The translations under genes and the position numbers were made by a program. Under the pieces are notes generated by a model. It did no database searches. It had not been told where the DNA came from and was given only the letters and a program-made list of their open reading frames with translations. Source: Nitrosomonas sp. (lineage in GTDB: Bacteria > Pseudomonadota > Gammaproteobacteria > Burkholderiales > Nitrosomonadaceae). Taken from it: a stretch of 40,160 nucleotides of DNA. Shown here one piece after another: positions 9,043 to 17,485 of this stretch. How positions within the stretch are numbered: the first letter of the stretch is position 1; every line of letters starts with the position of its first letter. Location: contig SSFV01000013.1 of NCBI GenBank assembly GCA_008015565.1, positions 1 to 40,160 on the forward strand, in the 5' to 3' direction.

Positions 9043-11556
9043 ATGAGTAAATCATTGATTATAGCTGAGAAACCATCCGTAGCGGCTGATATTGCACGGG
9101 CACTAGGTGGCTTCACCAAACACACGGATTATTTCGAGAATGATCAATATGTTGTGTCTTCAGCGATTGGACACCTCCTCGAATTGGTAATTCCGGAAGA
9201 ATACGAGGTAAAACGAGGAAAGTGGAGTTTTGCAAATCTTCCTGTTATTCCCCCCCATTTTGCTCTCAACCCGATCGAGAAAACCTCCACCCGCTTGAAG
9301 CTTCTAAGTAAGCTTATCAAACGCAAAGATATTGACACGCTCATTAATGCTTGTGACGCTGGTCGTGAAGGCGAACTGATTTTTTATTACATCGCGCGTC
9401 ATGTCGGCACAAACAAACCAATCAAGCGGCTTTGGTTACAATCGATGACCCCCGATGCAATCCGGGAGGGATTTACCAAATTATTGAATAATTCAGAGGT
9501 GGAATCTCTTGCCGAAGCAGCAGTTAGCCGATCAGAATCTGATTGGTTAGTTGGCATTAATGGTACGCGCGCCATGACCGCCTTTAACTCTCAAGAAGGT
9601 GGATTTCATAAAACCACTGTAGGCCGCGTACAAACACCAACATTAGCCATTCTTGTCGAACGTGAAGAAAAAATAAAAAAATTTCACACCCAGGATTTCT
9701 GGGAAGTTCATGCAACATTTGCAACTGGCACCGGTAATTATATTGGCAAATGGTATGATGAAAAATTCAGTAAAGATAAAATCAATCAAGAACTTAAACC
9801 TGACCGATTGTGGGAGCATGAGAAGGCTGTAGTCATTCGTGACAAATGCCGAGGAAAGTCTGGTCACGTTAGCGAAGAAAGTAAACCCAGCAAAGAAATT
9901 TGTCCGCTTTTATACGATCTGACTAGCTTGCAGCGCGATGCAAACAGCCGTTTTGGTTTCTCAGCAAAGGTCACACTCGGATTGGCACAAGCTTTATATG
10001 AGAAACATAAGGTACTGACTTATCCGCGTACGGATTCTCGCGCACTACCAGAAGATTATATTGCAATTGTAAAAGACACTTTGCAAAGCCTGGAAAATAC
10101 ACAATACGGAAAATTTGCCACGCAAATTCTGGCAACTAACTGGGTGATTCCCAACAAGCGCATATTTAATAACGCTAAAATCTCAGATCACTTTGCCATC
10201 ATTCCAACTTCGCTCAATCCAACAAAATTAAACGAGGCCGAGACAAAACTATATGATCTGGTCACAAAACGCTTCATAGCGATTTTTTTCCCAGCGGCAG
10301 AATTTTTGATTACCACACGCATCACACGCGTAGAAAATGAACCCTTCAAAACAGAAGGTAAAGTCATGATTAATCCTGGCTGGCGCGCTGTTTACGGCCA
10401 ATCAATTAAGACAGATGACGAAGAAGGCGATACCACGCTTGTTGCCATTACACCGGGTGAGCCAGTCGCCACTGAAGAAATCGGCATTATCGCCAATCAG
10501 ACCCGCCCGCCAGCAAGGTTTACTGAAGCCACTCTTCTTTCTGCCATGGAAGGAGCGGGCAAATTGGTAGAAGACGAAGAGCTGCGTGCTGCCATGAGCG
10601 CAAAAGGTTTGGGCACACCGGCAACACGCGCGGCTATCATCGAAGGCCTAGTTCTGGAAAATTATTTGCAGCGAATTGGACGGGAGCTTCATCCGACCGC
10701 CAAAGCTTTTTCATTGATTACATTACTTCGTGGACTTAAGATTCCAGAACTTATTTCACCTGAATTAACAGGTAATTGGGAATTTCAATTACGTCAGATC
10801 GAACAAGGGAATTTAAAACGTGCAGCATTCATGGAAAAAATCGTCGAAATGACGCGCCATATTGTGGAGCAAGCAAAGACTTCCCGTGGTGAAACTATTA
10901 CCGGCGATTTCTCTACACTTAAATCGCCCTGTCCGAAGTGTGGCGGCACGGTACACGAAACTTACAAAAAATTCCAATGCCAAAAATGCGATTTTGCACT
11001 CTGGAAAATTCTGGCCGGACGTCAATTTACGGTTGAAGAAATGGAAACCTTGATTACGCAGCATCAGGTCGGTCCACTACAAGGCTTCCGAAGTAAAATG
11101 GGATCACCGTTCAGTGCAATTATAAAACTCACTGACACGCTGGAAATGAAATTTGATTTCGGCAATGCTGAAGAACAAGAAGCAATCGATTTCAGCGAAC
11201 AAACACCCTTAGGCAAATGCCCAAAATGCAATCATGCAGTCTATGAGCACGGTTTGCATTATGTTTGCGAAAAATCCATTGGCGTTAATCGTACTTGTGA
11301 TTTCAAGACAGGGAAAATTATCCTTGAACGCCCAATCGAGCGTGAACAGGTCACTAAGTTATTGGAAAGCGGAAAAACAGACTTACTCACAAAATTTATT
11401 TCCAAAAAGGGCAGGCCTTTTTCTGCCTATCTGGTAAGAAATAATGACGGCAAAATAAGCTTTGAGTTCGAGCAAAAAACACTTAAAAAAGCAACTGAAA
11501 CAAACTCAAAAGCAAAACAATCAAAAAAACAATCGGCCCGTAAAACAGCTTCATAA
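9043..11556 (+). CDS. topB: DNA topoisomerase III (type IA)
   Basis: Type IA topoisomerase that passes single strands and decatenates DNA, 837 residues. The Toprim domain holds E9 in IIAEKPSVA and the DAGREGE motif (D105 onward). The active-site tyrosine is Y327 in LTYPRTDSR. KGLGTPATRAAIIEGL (521-536) is a typical type IA block. The C-terminus carries two four-cysteine zinc-finger-like modules: C630/C633/C646/C649, and C726/C729/C742/C752, each followed by a TopB-type repeat (EEMETLI, EREQVTKLL). The protein ends in a lysine-rich tail. This makes it about 180 residues longer than the E. coli enzyme, whose tail is shorter; the long form is frequent in betaproteobacteria. No obvious Shine-Dalgarno sequence precedes the ATG. 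It ends before a possible hairpin terminator. Confidence 0.95.
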   Translation: MSKSLIIAEKPSVAADIARALGGFTKHTDYFENDQYVVSSAIGHLLELVIPEEYEVKRGKWSFANLPVIPPHFALNPIEKTSTRLKLLSKLIKRKDIDTLINACDAGREGELIFYYIARHVGTNKPIKRLWLQSMTPDAIREGFTKLLNNSEVESLAEAAVSRSESDWLVGINGTRAMTAFNSQEGGFHKTTVGRVQTPTLAILVEREEKIKKFHTQDFWEVHATFATGTGNYIGKWYDEKFSKDKINQELKPDRLWEHEKAVVIRDKCRGKSGHVSEESKPSKEICPLLYDLTSLQRDANSRFGFSAKVTLGLAQALYEKHKVLTYPRTDSRALPEDYIAIVKDTLQSLENTQYGKFATQILATNWVIPNKRIFNNAKISDHFAIIPTSLNPTKLNEAETKLYDLVTKRFIAIFFPAAEFLITTRITRVENEPFKTEGKVMINPGWRAVYGQSIKTDDEEGDTTLVAITPGEPVATEEIGIIANQTRPPARFTEATLLSAMEGAGKLVEDEELRAAMSAKGLGTPATRAAIIEGLVLENYLQRIGRELHPTAKAFSLITLLRGLKIPELISPELTGNWEFQLRQIEQGNLKRAAFMEKIVEMTRHIVEQAKTSRGETITGDFSTLKSPCPKCGGTVHETYKKFQCQKCDFALWKILAGRQFTVEEMETLITQHQVGPLQGFRSKMGSPFSAIIKLTDTLEMKFDFGNAEEQEAIDFSEQTPLGKCPKCNHAVYEHGLHYVCEKSIGVNRTCDFKTGKIILERPIEREQVTKLLESGKTDLLTKFISKKGRPFSAYLVRNNDGKISFEFEQKTLKKATETNSKAKQSKKQSARKTAS

Positions 11557-11608
11557 AAATACAGGCCGGGTCATTTTATATCTACACTCTTCGTTTTTAT
11601 TCTCAGTA

Positions 11609-11647
11609 CATCCAATTAATGCTTGAAAATCAAGTGGATGAATTTTT
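11609..11647 (+). terminator. Possible terminator of topB
   Basis: CATCCA (11609-11614) pairs with TGGATG (11635-11640), and inside this CTTGA pairs with TCAAG around a three-base loop. Five T residues follow within AATTTTT. The two arms are interrupted by a seven-base bulge, so the structure is weaker than a classic intrinsic terminator. It lies 53 bp after the topB stop and just before the convergent minus-strand gene. Confidence 0.4.
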
Positions 11648-11659
11648 GTTATTTAAATG

Positions 11660-11905
11660 TCAGGAATAGAAGTTAATGATGTATTTAATGATTCCTCCAG
11701 AACCCATAATAATCATAATGAGTCCGCCAACAATCGCAGCACCTTCTAAAATAATAGAAATAAATGCTCGTGCAGTATTGTCGAATTCTTCTTCACCTAA
11801 TAAATTTTTTCGCTTTTCTCTACGGTTCTTCACCCATAACTGTAGCCAGATAGCAACAGGGATGGTCAGCAAAGAAAACATCAAAGCAATTTCAGCATCT
11901 TCCAT
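11660..11905 (-). CDS. Small predicted membrane protein of unknown function
   Basis: An 81-residue reading frame that I do not recognise. It has two hydrophobic segments, about residues 4-24 and 48-78, joined by a strongly charged loop (KNRREKRKNLLGEEEFD). This suggests a two-pass inner-membrane protein with a cytoplasmic loop. The second segment is rich in glycine and isoleucine (GGLIMIIMGSGGIIKYI). It stands alone on the minus strand between topB and aroA. Upstream on its strand is AAAAGAGGCTT, a fair ribosome-binding site, about nine bases from the ATG. Charge distribution and the binding site argue for a real gene; lack of any known family keeps confidence moderate. Confidence 0.6.
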   Translation of the reverse strand: MEDAEIALMFSLLTIPVAIWLQLWVKNRREKRKNLLGEEEFDNTARAFISIILEGAAIVGGLIMIIMGSGGIIKYIINFYS

Positions 11906-12140
11906 TCATAAGCCTCTTTTTTGTAAAAATAGTACAACCGTTTTGTGATTTCTTATTATGGTTCAATCGCTCTACAAGTATCAAAAAAATCAGATAATAC
12001 ACTTGTCTGTAAATTGATTGTGATAGATTACCTTATTCAAGATCTTTTAATAAAAAATTTTACTATTCTAGTTAATTCGACTCAAAAATTATCAAGAAAA
12101 CAATAACGATATCATCAATCAATTTTCTACGGCAAATATC

Positions 12141-13454
12141 ATGACATGGCTTGATCTTCCATACGTCAAAGCAGCACGCGGTATTGTACAATTACCAGGA
12201 TCTAAGAGCATTTCCAACCGCATTCTATTGCTTGCCGCGTTGGCCCAAGGCACAACGCATATCCACGACTTACTGACTTCAGATGATACAGCACGCATGC
12301 TAGATGCACTCGTCAAGCTGGGTATTTCGGTCGCGCAAACCGATACAAATGACTACGATATCACCGGCTGTAAAGGCACATTCCCCGTTACCCAAGCTGA
12401 ATTATTTCTTGGCAATGCCGGCACTGCTTTTCGTCCATTGACCGCTGCGTTGGCACTTATGCACGGAAACTATCGATTATCGGGTGTGCCGCGCATGCAT
12501 GAACGTCCGATTGCCGACCTGGTTGATGCATTACGGCAACTGGGAGCAAATATCACTTATTCGGGCAGCCCAGGCTTCCCACCCCTTGAAATCAAGCCTT
12601 CAAATTTACCGAATGACAGTGCAACCCTGCTAGTTACCGTAAGAGGCGACGTCTCCAGTCAGTTTCTGACCAGTTTACTGATGGCGCTGCCGCTTAGTCA
12701 GAAAAAATCCATCATCCATGTATCGGGCACTCTGATTTCACAGCCATACATTGAACTAACGCTTGCTCAAATGCAACGGTTTGGCGTAATAGTCGAACAT
12801 TCCGACTGGCAACAATTCACGATACCCGCAAAGCAAAGCTACCTTAGCCCTGTTCATATTGCAGTTGAAGGTGACGCATCGTCGGCTTCCTATTTTCTCG
12901 CAGCGGGTGCCATTGGACATGGCCCAATTCGTGTCCAAGGAGTGGGACAGGATAGTGTACAAGGCGATGTACGTTTTGCAGCCGCGTTGGAAATGATGGG
13001 TGCAAAAATCACCATGGGAAAAAACTGGATAGAAGCCAGAGGCGCAGATGTTAACTGCAGCGGCAAATTTCTGCATGCCATTGATTTGGACTGCAATCAT
13101 ATTCCGGATGCCGCGATGACGCTGGCGGTAACCGCATTATTTGCTGAAGGTATTACAACATTACGCAATATAGCAAGCTGGCGTTTGAAGGAAACCGATC
13201 GCCTTGCAGCCATGGCAAATGAATTACGCAAGTTAGGCGCAATTATCGAAGAAGGTGTTGATTACTTACGCATTACGCCTCCAGCAAACGGTTTAATCCC
13301 TCATGCCGTCATCGATACTTATGATGATCATCGCATGGCGATGAGCTTCTCATTGGCATCATTTGGAGCGCCTGTACGCATCAACGATCCTGGTTGTGTC
13401 GCAAAAACTTTTCCCAATTATTTTGAAAAATTCTCACAAATCACTGACGTATGA
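12141..13454 (+). CDS. aroA: 3-phosphoshikimate 1-carboxyvinyltransferase (EPSP synthase)
   Basis: Sixth step of the shikimate pathway: joins phosphoenolpyruvate to shikimate-3-phosphate. It has 437 residues. Visible motifs are [10 protein letters not shown] (18-27, with substrate-binding K22), the class I signature [10 protein letters not shown] (90-99), [14 protein letters not shown] (122-135), [15 protein letters not shown] (243-257), catalytic D323 in [11 protein letters not shown], and E351 in [10 protein letters not shown]. The usual class I enzyme has M where this one has F in NAGTAFRP; F or other hydrophobics also occur there in betaproteobacteria. The start [14 protein letters not shown] fits the family. 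It heads the aroA-cmk-rpsA-ihfB series, a conserved betaproteobacterial arrangement; cmk follows after 52 bp. Confidence 0.96.
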   Translation: MTWLDLPYVKAARGIVQLPGSKSISNRILLLAALAQGTTHIHDLLTSDDTARMLDALVKLGISVAQTDTNDYDITGCKGTFPVTQAELFLGNAGTAFRPLTAALALMHGNYRLSGVPRMHERPIADLVDALRQLGANITYSGSPGFPPLEIKPSNLPNDSATLLVTVRGDVSSQFLTSLLMALPLSQKKSIIHVSGTLISQPYIELTLAQMQRFGVIVEHSDWQQFTIPAKQSYLSPVHIAVEGDASSASYFLAAGAIGHGPIRVQGVGQDSVQGDVRFAAALEMMGAKITMGKNWIEARGADVNCSGKFLHAIDLDCNHIPDAAMTLAVTALFAEGITTLRNIASWRLKETDRLAAMANELRKLGAIIEEGVDYLRITPPANGLIPHAVIDTYDDHRMAMSFSLASFGAPVRINDPGCVAKTFPNYFEKFSQITDV

Positions 13455-13506
13455 GACATCAATACCATTTCATTTTCCACCATAACCTACGATTCTTAAC
13501 TTACAC

Positions 13507-14187
13507 ATGCATAATAACGACATTCCTGTTATAACTATCGACGGGCCTTCAGCATCAGGTAAAGGCACAATCGCGCAGTTGGTCGCCGCAAAGCTGGGGT
13601 TCCATTACTTAGATAGTGGCGCACTTTACCGGTTGGTTGCTCTCAAAGCAGCACAATCTCACACGCAAATTCAAAATCATGACTTGCTCACAGACATTGC
13701 CAGAAATCTTGATGTAAAATTCAACGGTCAAGACATTTATCTAGACGGCAAAACCGTTACCGATGAAATCCGCAAGGAAGAATGCGGTATTCTGGCTTCG
13801 CAATTAGCCGCTTACCCGGAAATTCGCGAAGCGCTTAAAGAACGTCAGCGTGAATTCTGCCAGCCGCCCGGTCTCGTTACAGACGGACGCGATATGGGGT
13901 CTGTCATTTTTCCCAATGCTATTCTGAAAGTATTTCTCACCGCTAGTGCCAGAATTCGTGCGCAAAGGCGATATAACCAGTTGATAGAGAAAGGAATGAA
14001 TGCTAACATCGCCAACTTATTGCACGATATCGAAAAACGTGATGAGCGCGACAGTAATCGCAGCATTGCGCCTTTGCAACAAGGTGCTGATACGAGATTA
14101 CTTGATACAACATCACTCACTATATCCCAGGCTCAGGATACTGTTTTGTCCTGGTATAATGAAATTTGTGCAAGAACTCGCGTATGA
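13507..14187 (+). CDS. cmk: Cytidylate kinase
   Basis: Phosphorylates CMP and dCMP using ATP in pyrimidine salvage and nucleotide recycling. It has 226 residues, the normal size. The P-loop is GPSASGKGT (13-21), and YLDSGALYR (35-43) binds the nucleotide monophosphate. TDGRDMGSVIFPNA and the LID-type region RRYNQLIEKG ... RDERDSNRSIAPL complete the family pattern. cmk directly upstream of rpsA is one of the most conserved gene pairs in proteobacteria. The 131 bp between them probably carry the rpsA leader. Confidence 0.96.
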   Translation: MHNNDIPVITIDGPSASGKGTIAQLVAAKLGFHYLDSGALYRLVALKAAQSHTQIQNHDLLTDIARNLDVKFNGQDIYLDGKTVTDEIRKEECGILASQLAAYPEIREALKERQREFCQPPGLVTDGRDMGSVIFPNAILKVFLTASARIRAQRRYNQLIEKGMNANIANLLHDIEKRDERDSNRSIAPLQQGADTRLLDTTSLTISQAQDTVLSWYNEICARTRV

Positions 14188-14318
14188 GCGGAAAATAATC
14201 CTATTTTCTTTGCGAGGCATTAGAAAGTACAATTATTATGTCTGTTTAAACACTTTATTAACTAACCCTGCCCGCTTGGTGCAAACTAAGTCAAGGCATT
14301 ATCAGGTATTCTTATATA

Positions 14319-16028
14319 ATGACTAATTCTTCCACTGCAACTAATTCCCCAGAAAGTTTCGCCGATCTCTTTGAAGAAAGCCTCTCCCGCCAGGAAATGC
14401 GCGTTGGTGAAGTAATTACCGCTGAAGTTGTTCGCGTCGACTACAATATTGTAGTAGTTAATGCCGGACTCAAATCAGAAAGCTTCATTCCTGTCGAGGA
14501 ATTTAAAAATGACCGTGGCGAAATTGAAGTTAAACCAGGTGACTTTGTCAGCGTAGCCATTGAATCCCTGGAAGACGGATATGGCGAAACACGTCTCTCA
14601 CGTGACAAAGCTAAGCGTCTGACGGCCTGGCATGATCTGGAAGAAGCTATGGAAAGTGGAAAAATTGTTACCGGTATGGTCAATGGTAAAGTTAAAGGTG
14701 GTTTGACTGCAATGATTAACGGTATTCGCGCATTTTTACCGGGTTCTTTGGTCGATATCCGACCCGTCAAAGATACAACACCTTATGAAAACAAGGAAAT
14801 GGATTTCAAGGTCATTAAACTTGATCGTAAACGCAACAACGTTGTAGTTTCGCGCAGAGCGGTGTTAGAAGCAACACAAGGCGCTGACCGTGAATCCTTG
14901 TTATCCAATTTGCAAGAAGGCGCAATCGTACATGGTGTAGTCAAAAATATTACCGATTACGGCGCATTCGTTGATTTAGGCGGAATTGATGGCTTGCTTC
15001 ATATTACCGACCTGGCATGGCGCCGCGTAAAACACCCATCAGAGGTGGTAAATATTGGCGATGAAGTAACTGCCAAAGTACTCAAGTTTGACCAAGAGAA
15101 AAATAGAGTTTCGTTAGGCTTGAAACAGTTGAGCGAAGATCCATGGGTTGGCCTTGCACGACGTTACCCAGCGCGCACCCGTCTATTTGGCAAAGTGACA
15201 AATCTCACTGATTACGGCGCATTTATCGAAATAGAGCAAGGCATCGAAGGACTCGTACATATATCTGAAATGGACTGGACTAATAAAAATGTTTATCCAT
15301 CCAAAATGGTTCAATTAGGCGATGAAGTCGAAGTAATGATTCTTGAAATTGACGAAGAGCGCCGCCGTATTTCTCTAGGCATGAAACAATGTCAACCAAA
15401 CCCTTGGGAAGAATTTGCTGCAAGCCATGAAAAAGGTGACAAAGTCAGTGGCCAAATTAAATCAATCACAGATTTTGGCGTCTTTATCGGTTTACCAGGC
15501 AATATAGATGGCTTAGTTCATTTGTCTGATTTATCTTGGAATCAACCGGGAGAAGAAGCTGTTCTGAATTACAAAAAAGGCGATGACGTCGAAGCTGTAA
15601 TTTTGTCAATCGATGTTGAACGTGAGCGTATCTCTCTTGGTATCAAACAGATGGAAGGTGATCCTTTTAACAGCTTCGTCGCTGAACATGATAAAAATAG
15701 CATTATCGAAGGCACTATTAAATCCATTGATGCTAAAGGTGCCATCGTTGCTCTGACAAATGACGTTGAAGGCTATCTACGAGCTTCCGAAGTTTCCCGT
15801 GACCGGGTTGAAGATATCCGCACGCATTTAAAAGAGGGCGATAAAGTTGAAACTATGATTATCAATATTGATCGTAAGAATCGCACCATCAATCTTTCAA
15901 TTAAAGCAAAAGATAAATCTGATGAAACTACCGCCATGCAAAAAATTAAAGCTCCTGCAAACGCAGGTACTACCAGCTTGGGCGCTTTATTGAAAGCCAA
16001 AATGGACAGTAAAAATTCAGAACAATAA
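14319..16028 (+). CDS. rpsA: 30S ribosomal protein S1
   Basis: Largest small-subunit protein; it binds mRNA leaders and helps initiation on structured messages. It has 569 residues and six S1 (OB-fold) repeats, at about 30-100, 118-184, 205-273, 290-360, 377-447 and 464-533. Repeats 3 to 5 contain the recognisable [20 protein letters not shown] and [10 protein letters not shown] cores. The N-terminus [19 protein letters not shown] is typical of proteobacterial S1. The start codon lacks a good Shine-Dalgarno sequence: the nearest AGG (14304-14306) is twelve bases away. E. coli rpsA is also SD-poor and autoregulated through its leader, so the same control is plausible here. ihfB follows after only 11 bp. 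Confidence 0.97.
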   Translation: MTNSSTATNSPESFADLFEESLSRQEMRVGEVITAEVVRVDYNIVVVNAGLKSESFIPVEEFKNDRGEIEVKPGDFVSVAIESLEDGYGETRLSRDKAKRLTAWHDLEEAMESGKIVTGMVNGKVKGGLTAMINGIRAFLPGSLVDIRPVKDTTPYENKEMDFKVIKLDRKRNNVVVSRRAVLEATQGADRESLLSNLQEGAIVHGVVKNITDYGAFVDLGGIDGLLHITDLAWRRVKHPSEVVNIGDEVTAKVLKFDQEKNRVSLGLKQLSEDPWVGLARRYPARTRLFGKVTNLTDYGAFIEIEQGIEGLVHISEMDWTNKNVYPSKMVQLGDEVEVMILEIDEERRRISLGMKQCQPNPWEEFAASHEKGDKVSGQIKSITDFGVFIGLPGNIDGLVHLSDLSWNQPGEEAVLNYKKGDDVEAVILSIDVERERISLGIKQMEGDPFNSFVAEHDKNSIIEGTIKSIDAKGAIVALTNDVEGYLRASEVSRDRVEDIRTHLKEGDKVETMIINIDRKNRTINLSIKAKDKSDETTAMQKIKAPANAGTTSLGALLKAKMDSKNSEQ

Positions 16029-16039
16029 GGAAAAAGTTC

Positions 16040-16330
16040 ATGACAAAATCCGAATTAATTACTCGGCTGGCATCCCGTTTCCCGCAGTTGGTTACGAAAG
16101 ATGCGGAACTCTCTGTCAAAACAATCATCGACGCGATGGCAAAAAGCCTGGCCCAAGGGCAACGCATAGAAATCCGTGGCTTTGGTAGCTTTGACTTGAA
16201 TTATCGGCCTCCTCGTGTTGGCCGTAACCCTAAATCAGGTGAAAAAGTGAAAGTACCCGAGAAGTATGTGCCGCATTTTAAAGCTGGCAAAGAAATGCGA
16301 GAACGCGTTGATTACAAAAGTAAAGAATAA
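16040..16330 (+). CDS. ihfB: Integration host factor beta subunit
   Basis: DNA-bending nucleoid protein that works as a heterodimer with IhfA in recombination, replication and transcription. It has 96 residues, the normal size. The N-terminal helices contain [17 protein letters not shown]. The beta-arm region with [15 protein letters not shown] carries the intercalating proline of the NPKSG loop, followed by [24 protein letters not shown] is typical of the beta rather than the alpha subunit, as is the position right after rpsA. A good AAGGAAAA site precedes the ATG. It overlaps nothing and is probably transcribed with rpsA. Confidence 0.96.
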   Translation: MTKSELITRLASRFPQLVTKDAELSVKTIIDAMAKSLAQGQRIEIRGFGSFDLNYRPPRVGRNPKSGEKVKVPEKYVPHFKAGKEMRERVDYKSKE

Positions 16331-16352
16331 TGGCTTATTAAAATCAACGTAG

Positions 16353-16391
16353 AGGGTAATTAGATTTGATTAGCATTAGACTGATTACCCT
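16353..16391. repeat. Inverted repeat between ihfB and lapA
   Basis: AGGGTAAT (16353-16360) and ATTACCCT (16384-16391) form a perfect eight-base inverted repeat with 23 bases between. No T-tract follows, so it is not a classic terminator. It could be an mRNA hairpin or a two-half-site protein-binding sequence within the 109 bp between ihfB and lapA. Confidence 0.4.
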
Positions 16392-16439
16392 GTTCCAATT
16401 AATTGGTTATTTATTAACTCGTATAGGCTGGACTCCACT

Positions 16440-16655
16440 ATGATAAATTTATTCGCATGGCTTTTACGGATTGTAGTTTTTGTAGTTCTTGCTGTTTTTG
16501 CTTCAAAAAACTCGCAACCGGTTATGTTGCAGTACTATCTGGATAAAACCATTGAATTACCCCTTAGTGTTGCGTTATTGATATTTTTCGCATTGGGTAT
16601 CCTTCTGACATTATTATTCGTAGGCCGCAACAATCAAGACTCCGATAGCTGTTAA
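16440..16655 (+). CDS. lapA: LapA-family inner-membrane protein (DUF1049)
   Basis: Short two-pass membrane protein of 71 residues. Membrane segments lie at about 5-22 ([15 protein letters not shown]) and 41-62 ([19 protein letters not shown]). The link [15 protein letters not shown] matches the F-A-x-x-N-x-x-x-V pattern of the LapA/DUF1049 family. In E. coli LapA works with the TPR protein LapB in controlling LpxC turnover and lipopolysaccharide synthesis. The position after ihfB is the standard betaproteobacterial one. Unusually, lapB is not next; pyrF starts 20 bp downstream. The ATG lacks a strong Shine-Dalgarno sequence. Confidence 0.85.
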   Translation: MINLFAWLLRIVVFVVLAVFASKNSQPVMLQYYLDKTIELPLSVALLIFFALGILLTLLFVGRNNQDSDSC

Positions 16656-16675
16656 CACTTTACGAAGCTTGCTCA

Positions 16676-17368
16676 ATGACTGATCCTCGTATCATAGTTG
16701 CGCTCGATTTCAACACTTCAACAGAAGCATTAAATTTTGCCAATAAACTTGATGCTCGTTTATGCCGCCTAAAAGTTGGTAAAGAACTTTTCACCGCTGC
16801 TGGTCCACGATTAGTTGAGAGCCTGATGTTAAAAGGCTTCGATATTTTCCTTGATCTGAAATTTCACGACATCCCCAATACTGTTGCACGTGCTTGCAAG
16901 GCCGCAAATAATCTGGGTGTATGGATGGTTAACGTGCATGCACTGGGTGGCCGGAAAATGCTCACGGCCGCGCGTGAAGCAATGCCACAAGCATCCTCTA
17001 AACTCATTGCAGTAACTCTGCTGACCAGCATGGATCAGGCTGATTTGGATGATATCGGACTGCAAGGCCATCCCGATGAAATCGTCGAACGTTTGGCGCA
17101 GTTAACACACGATTGTTCTTTGGACGGTGTGGTTTGTTCGGCACTGGAAGCCACTCGACTAAGGCAATTGCTGGGAAGAAACTTTTGCTTGGTAACGCCG
17201 GGTATACGCTCGGCGGGGAATCAAACCAATGATCAGAAAAGAATTGCAACGCCTCATCAGGCAATTCTTAATGGATCAGACTATTTAGTCATTGGCAGAC
17301 CGATTACGCAAGCGGCTGATCCGCTTTTAGCTTGCCAGCAAATCACTGCAGAAATAGCCGATTTATAA
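16676..17368 (+). CDS. pyrF: Orotidine 5'-phosphate decarboxylase
   Basis: Last step of UMP synthesis, decarboxylating OMP. It has 230 residues, the normal length for the bacterial type. The active-site D-x-K-x-x-D motif is intact as D60, K62 and D65 in [18 protein letters not shown] (8-12) at the first strand, VTPGIR and LVIGRPIT at the phosphate-binding end complete the TIM-barrel pattern. It follows lapA after 20 bp and is the last gene before the strong terminator at 17418-17452, so it probably ends the transcript that carries lapA. Confidence 0.96.
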   Translation: MTDPRIIVALDFNTSTEALNFANKLDARLCRLKVGKELFTAAGPRLVESLMLKGFDIFLDLKFHDIPNTVARACKAANNLGVWMVNVHALGGRKMLTAAREAMPQASSKLIAVTLLTSMDQADLDDIGLQGHPDEIVERLAQLTHDCSLDGVVCSALEATRLRQLLGRNFCLVTPGIRSAGNQTNDQKRIATPHQAILNGSDYLVIGRPITQAADPLLACQQITAEIADL

Positions 17369-17417
17369 ATTTCGAACATTGAAGCTATACAACCTTCTCT
17401 TTTCTTTGCACATAAAT

Positions 17418-17452
17418 AAAAACCGCTCTTAGTTTCCCAAGAGCGGTTTTTT
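17418..17452. terminator. Bidirectional intrinsic terminator between pyrF and the RTX/S-layer-like gene
   Basis: A perfect 13-base stem: AAAAACCGCTCTT (17418-17430) pairs with AAGAGCGGTTTTT (17439-17451) around an eight-base loop. Reading either way the GC-rich core is followed by a run of T. It lies between two convergent genes, pyrF and the 17486-19771 gene, and can stop both transcripts. Confidence 0.93.
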
Positions 17453-17485
17453 AGTTAAAACTCCGTTTAATTCTTTTGTTAACTA

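Noticed and set aside
14315-14320. TATAAT just before rpsA as a promoter -10 box
   Set aside because: It overlaps the rpsA start codon, so transcription from it would begin inside the gene; no matching -35 box either.
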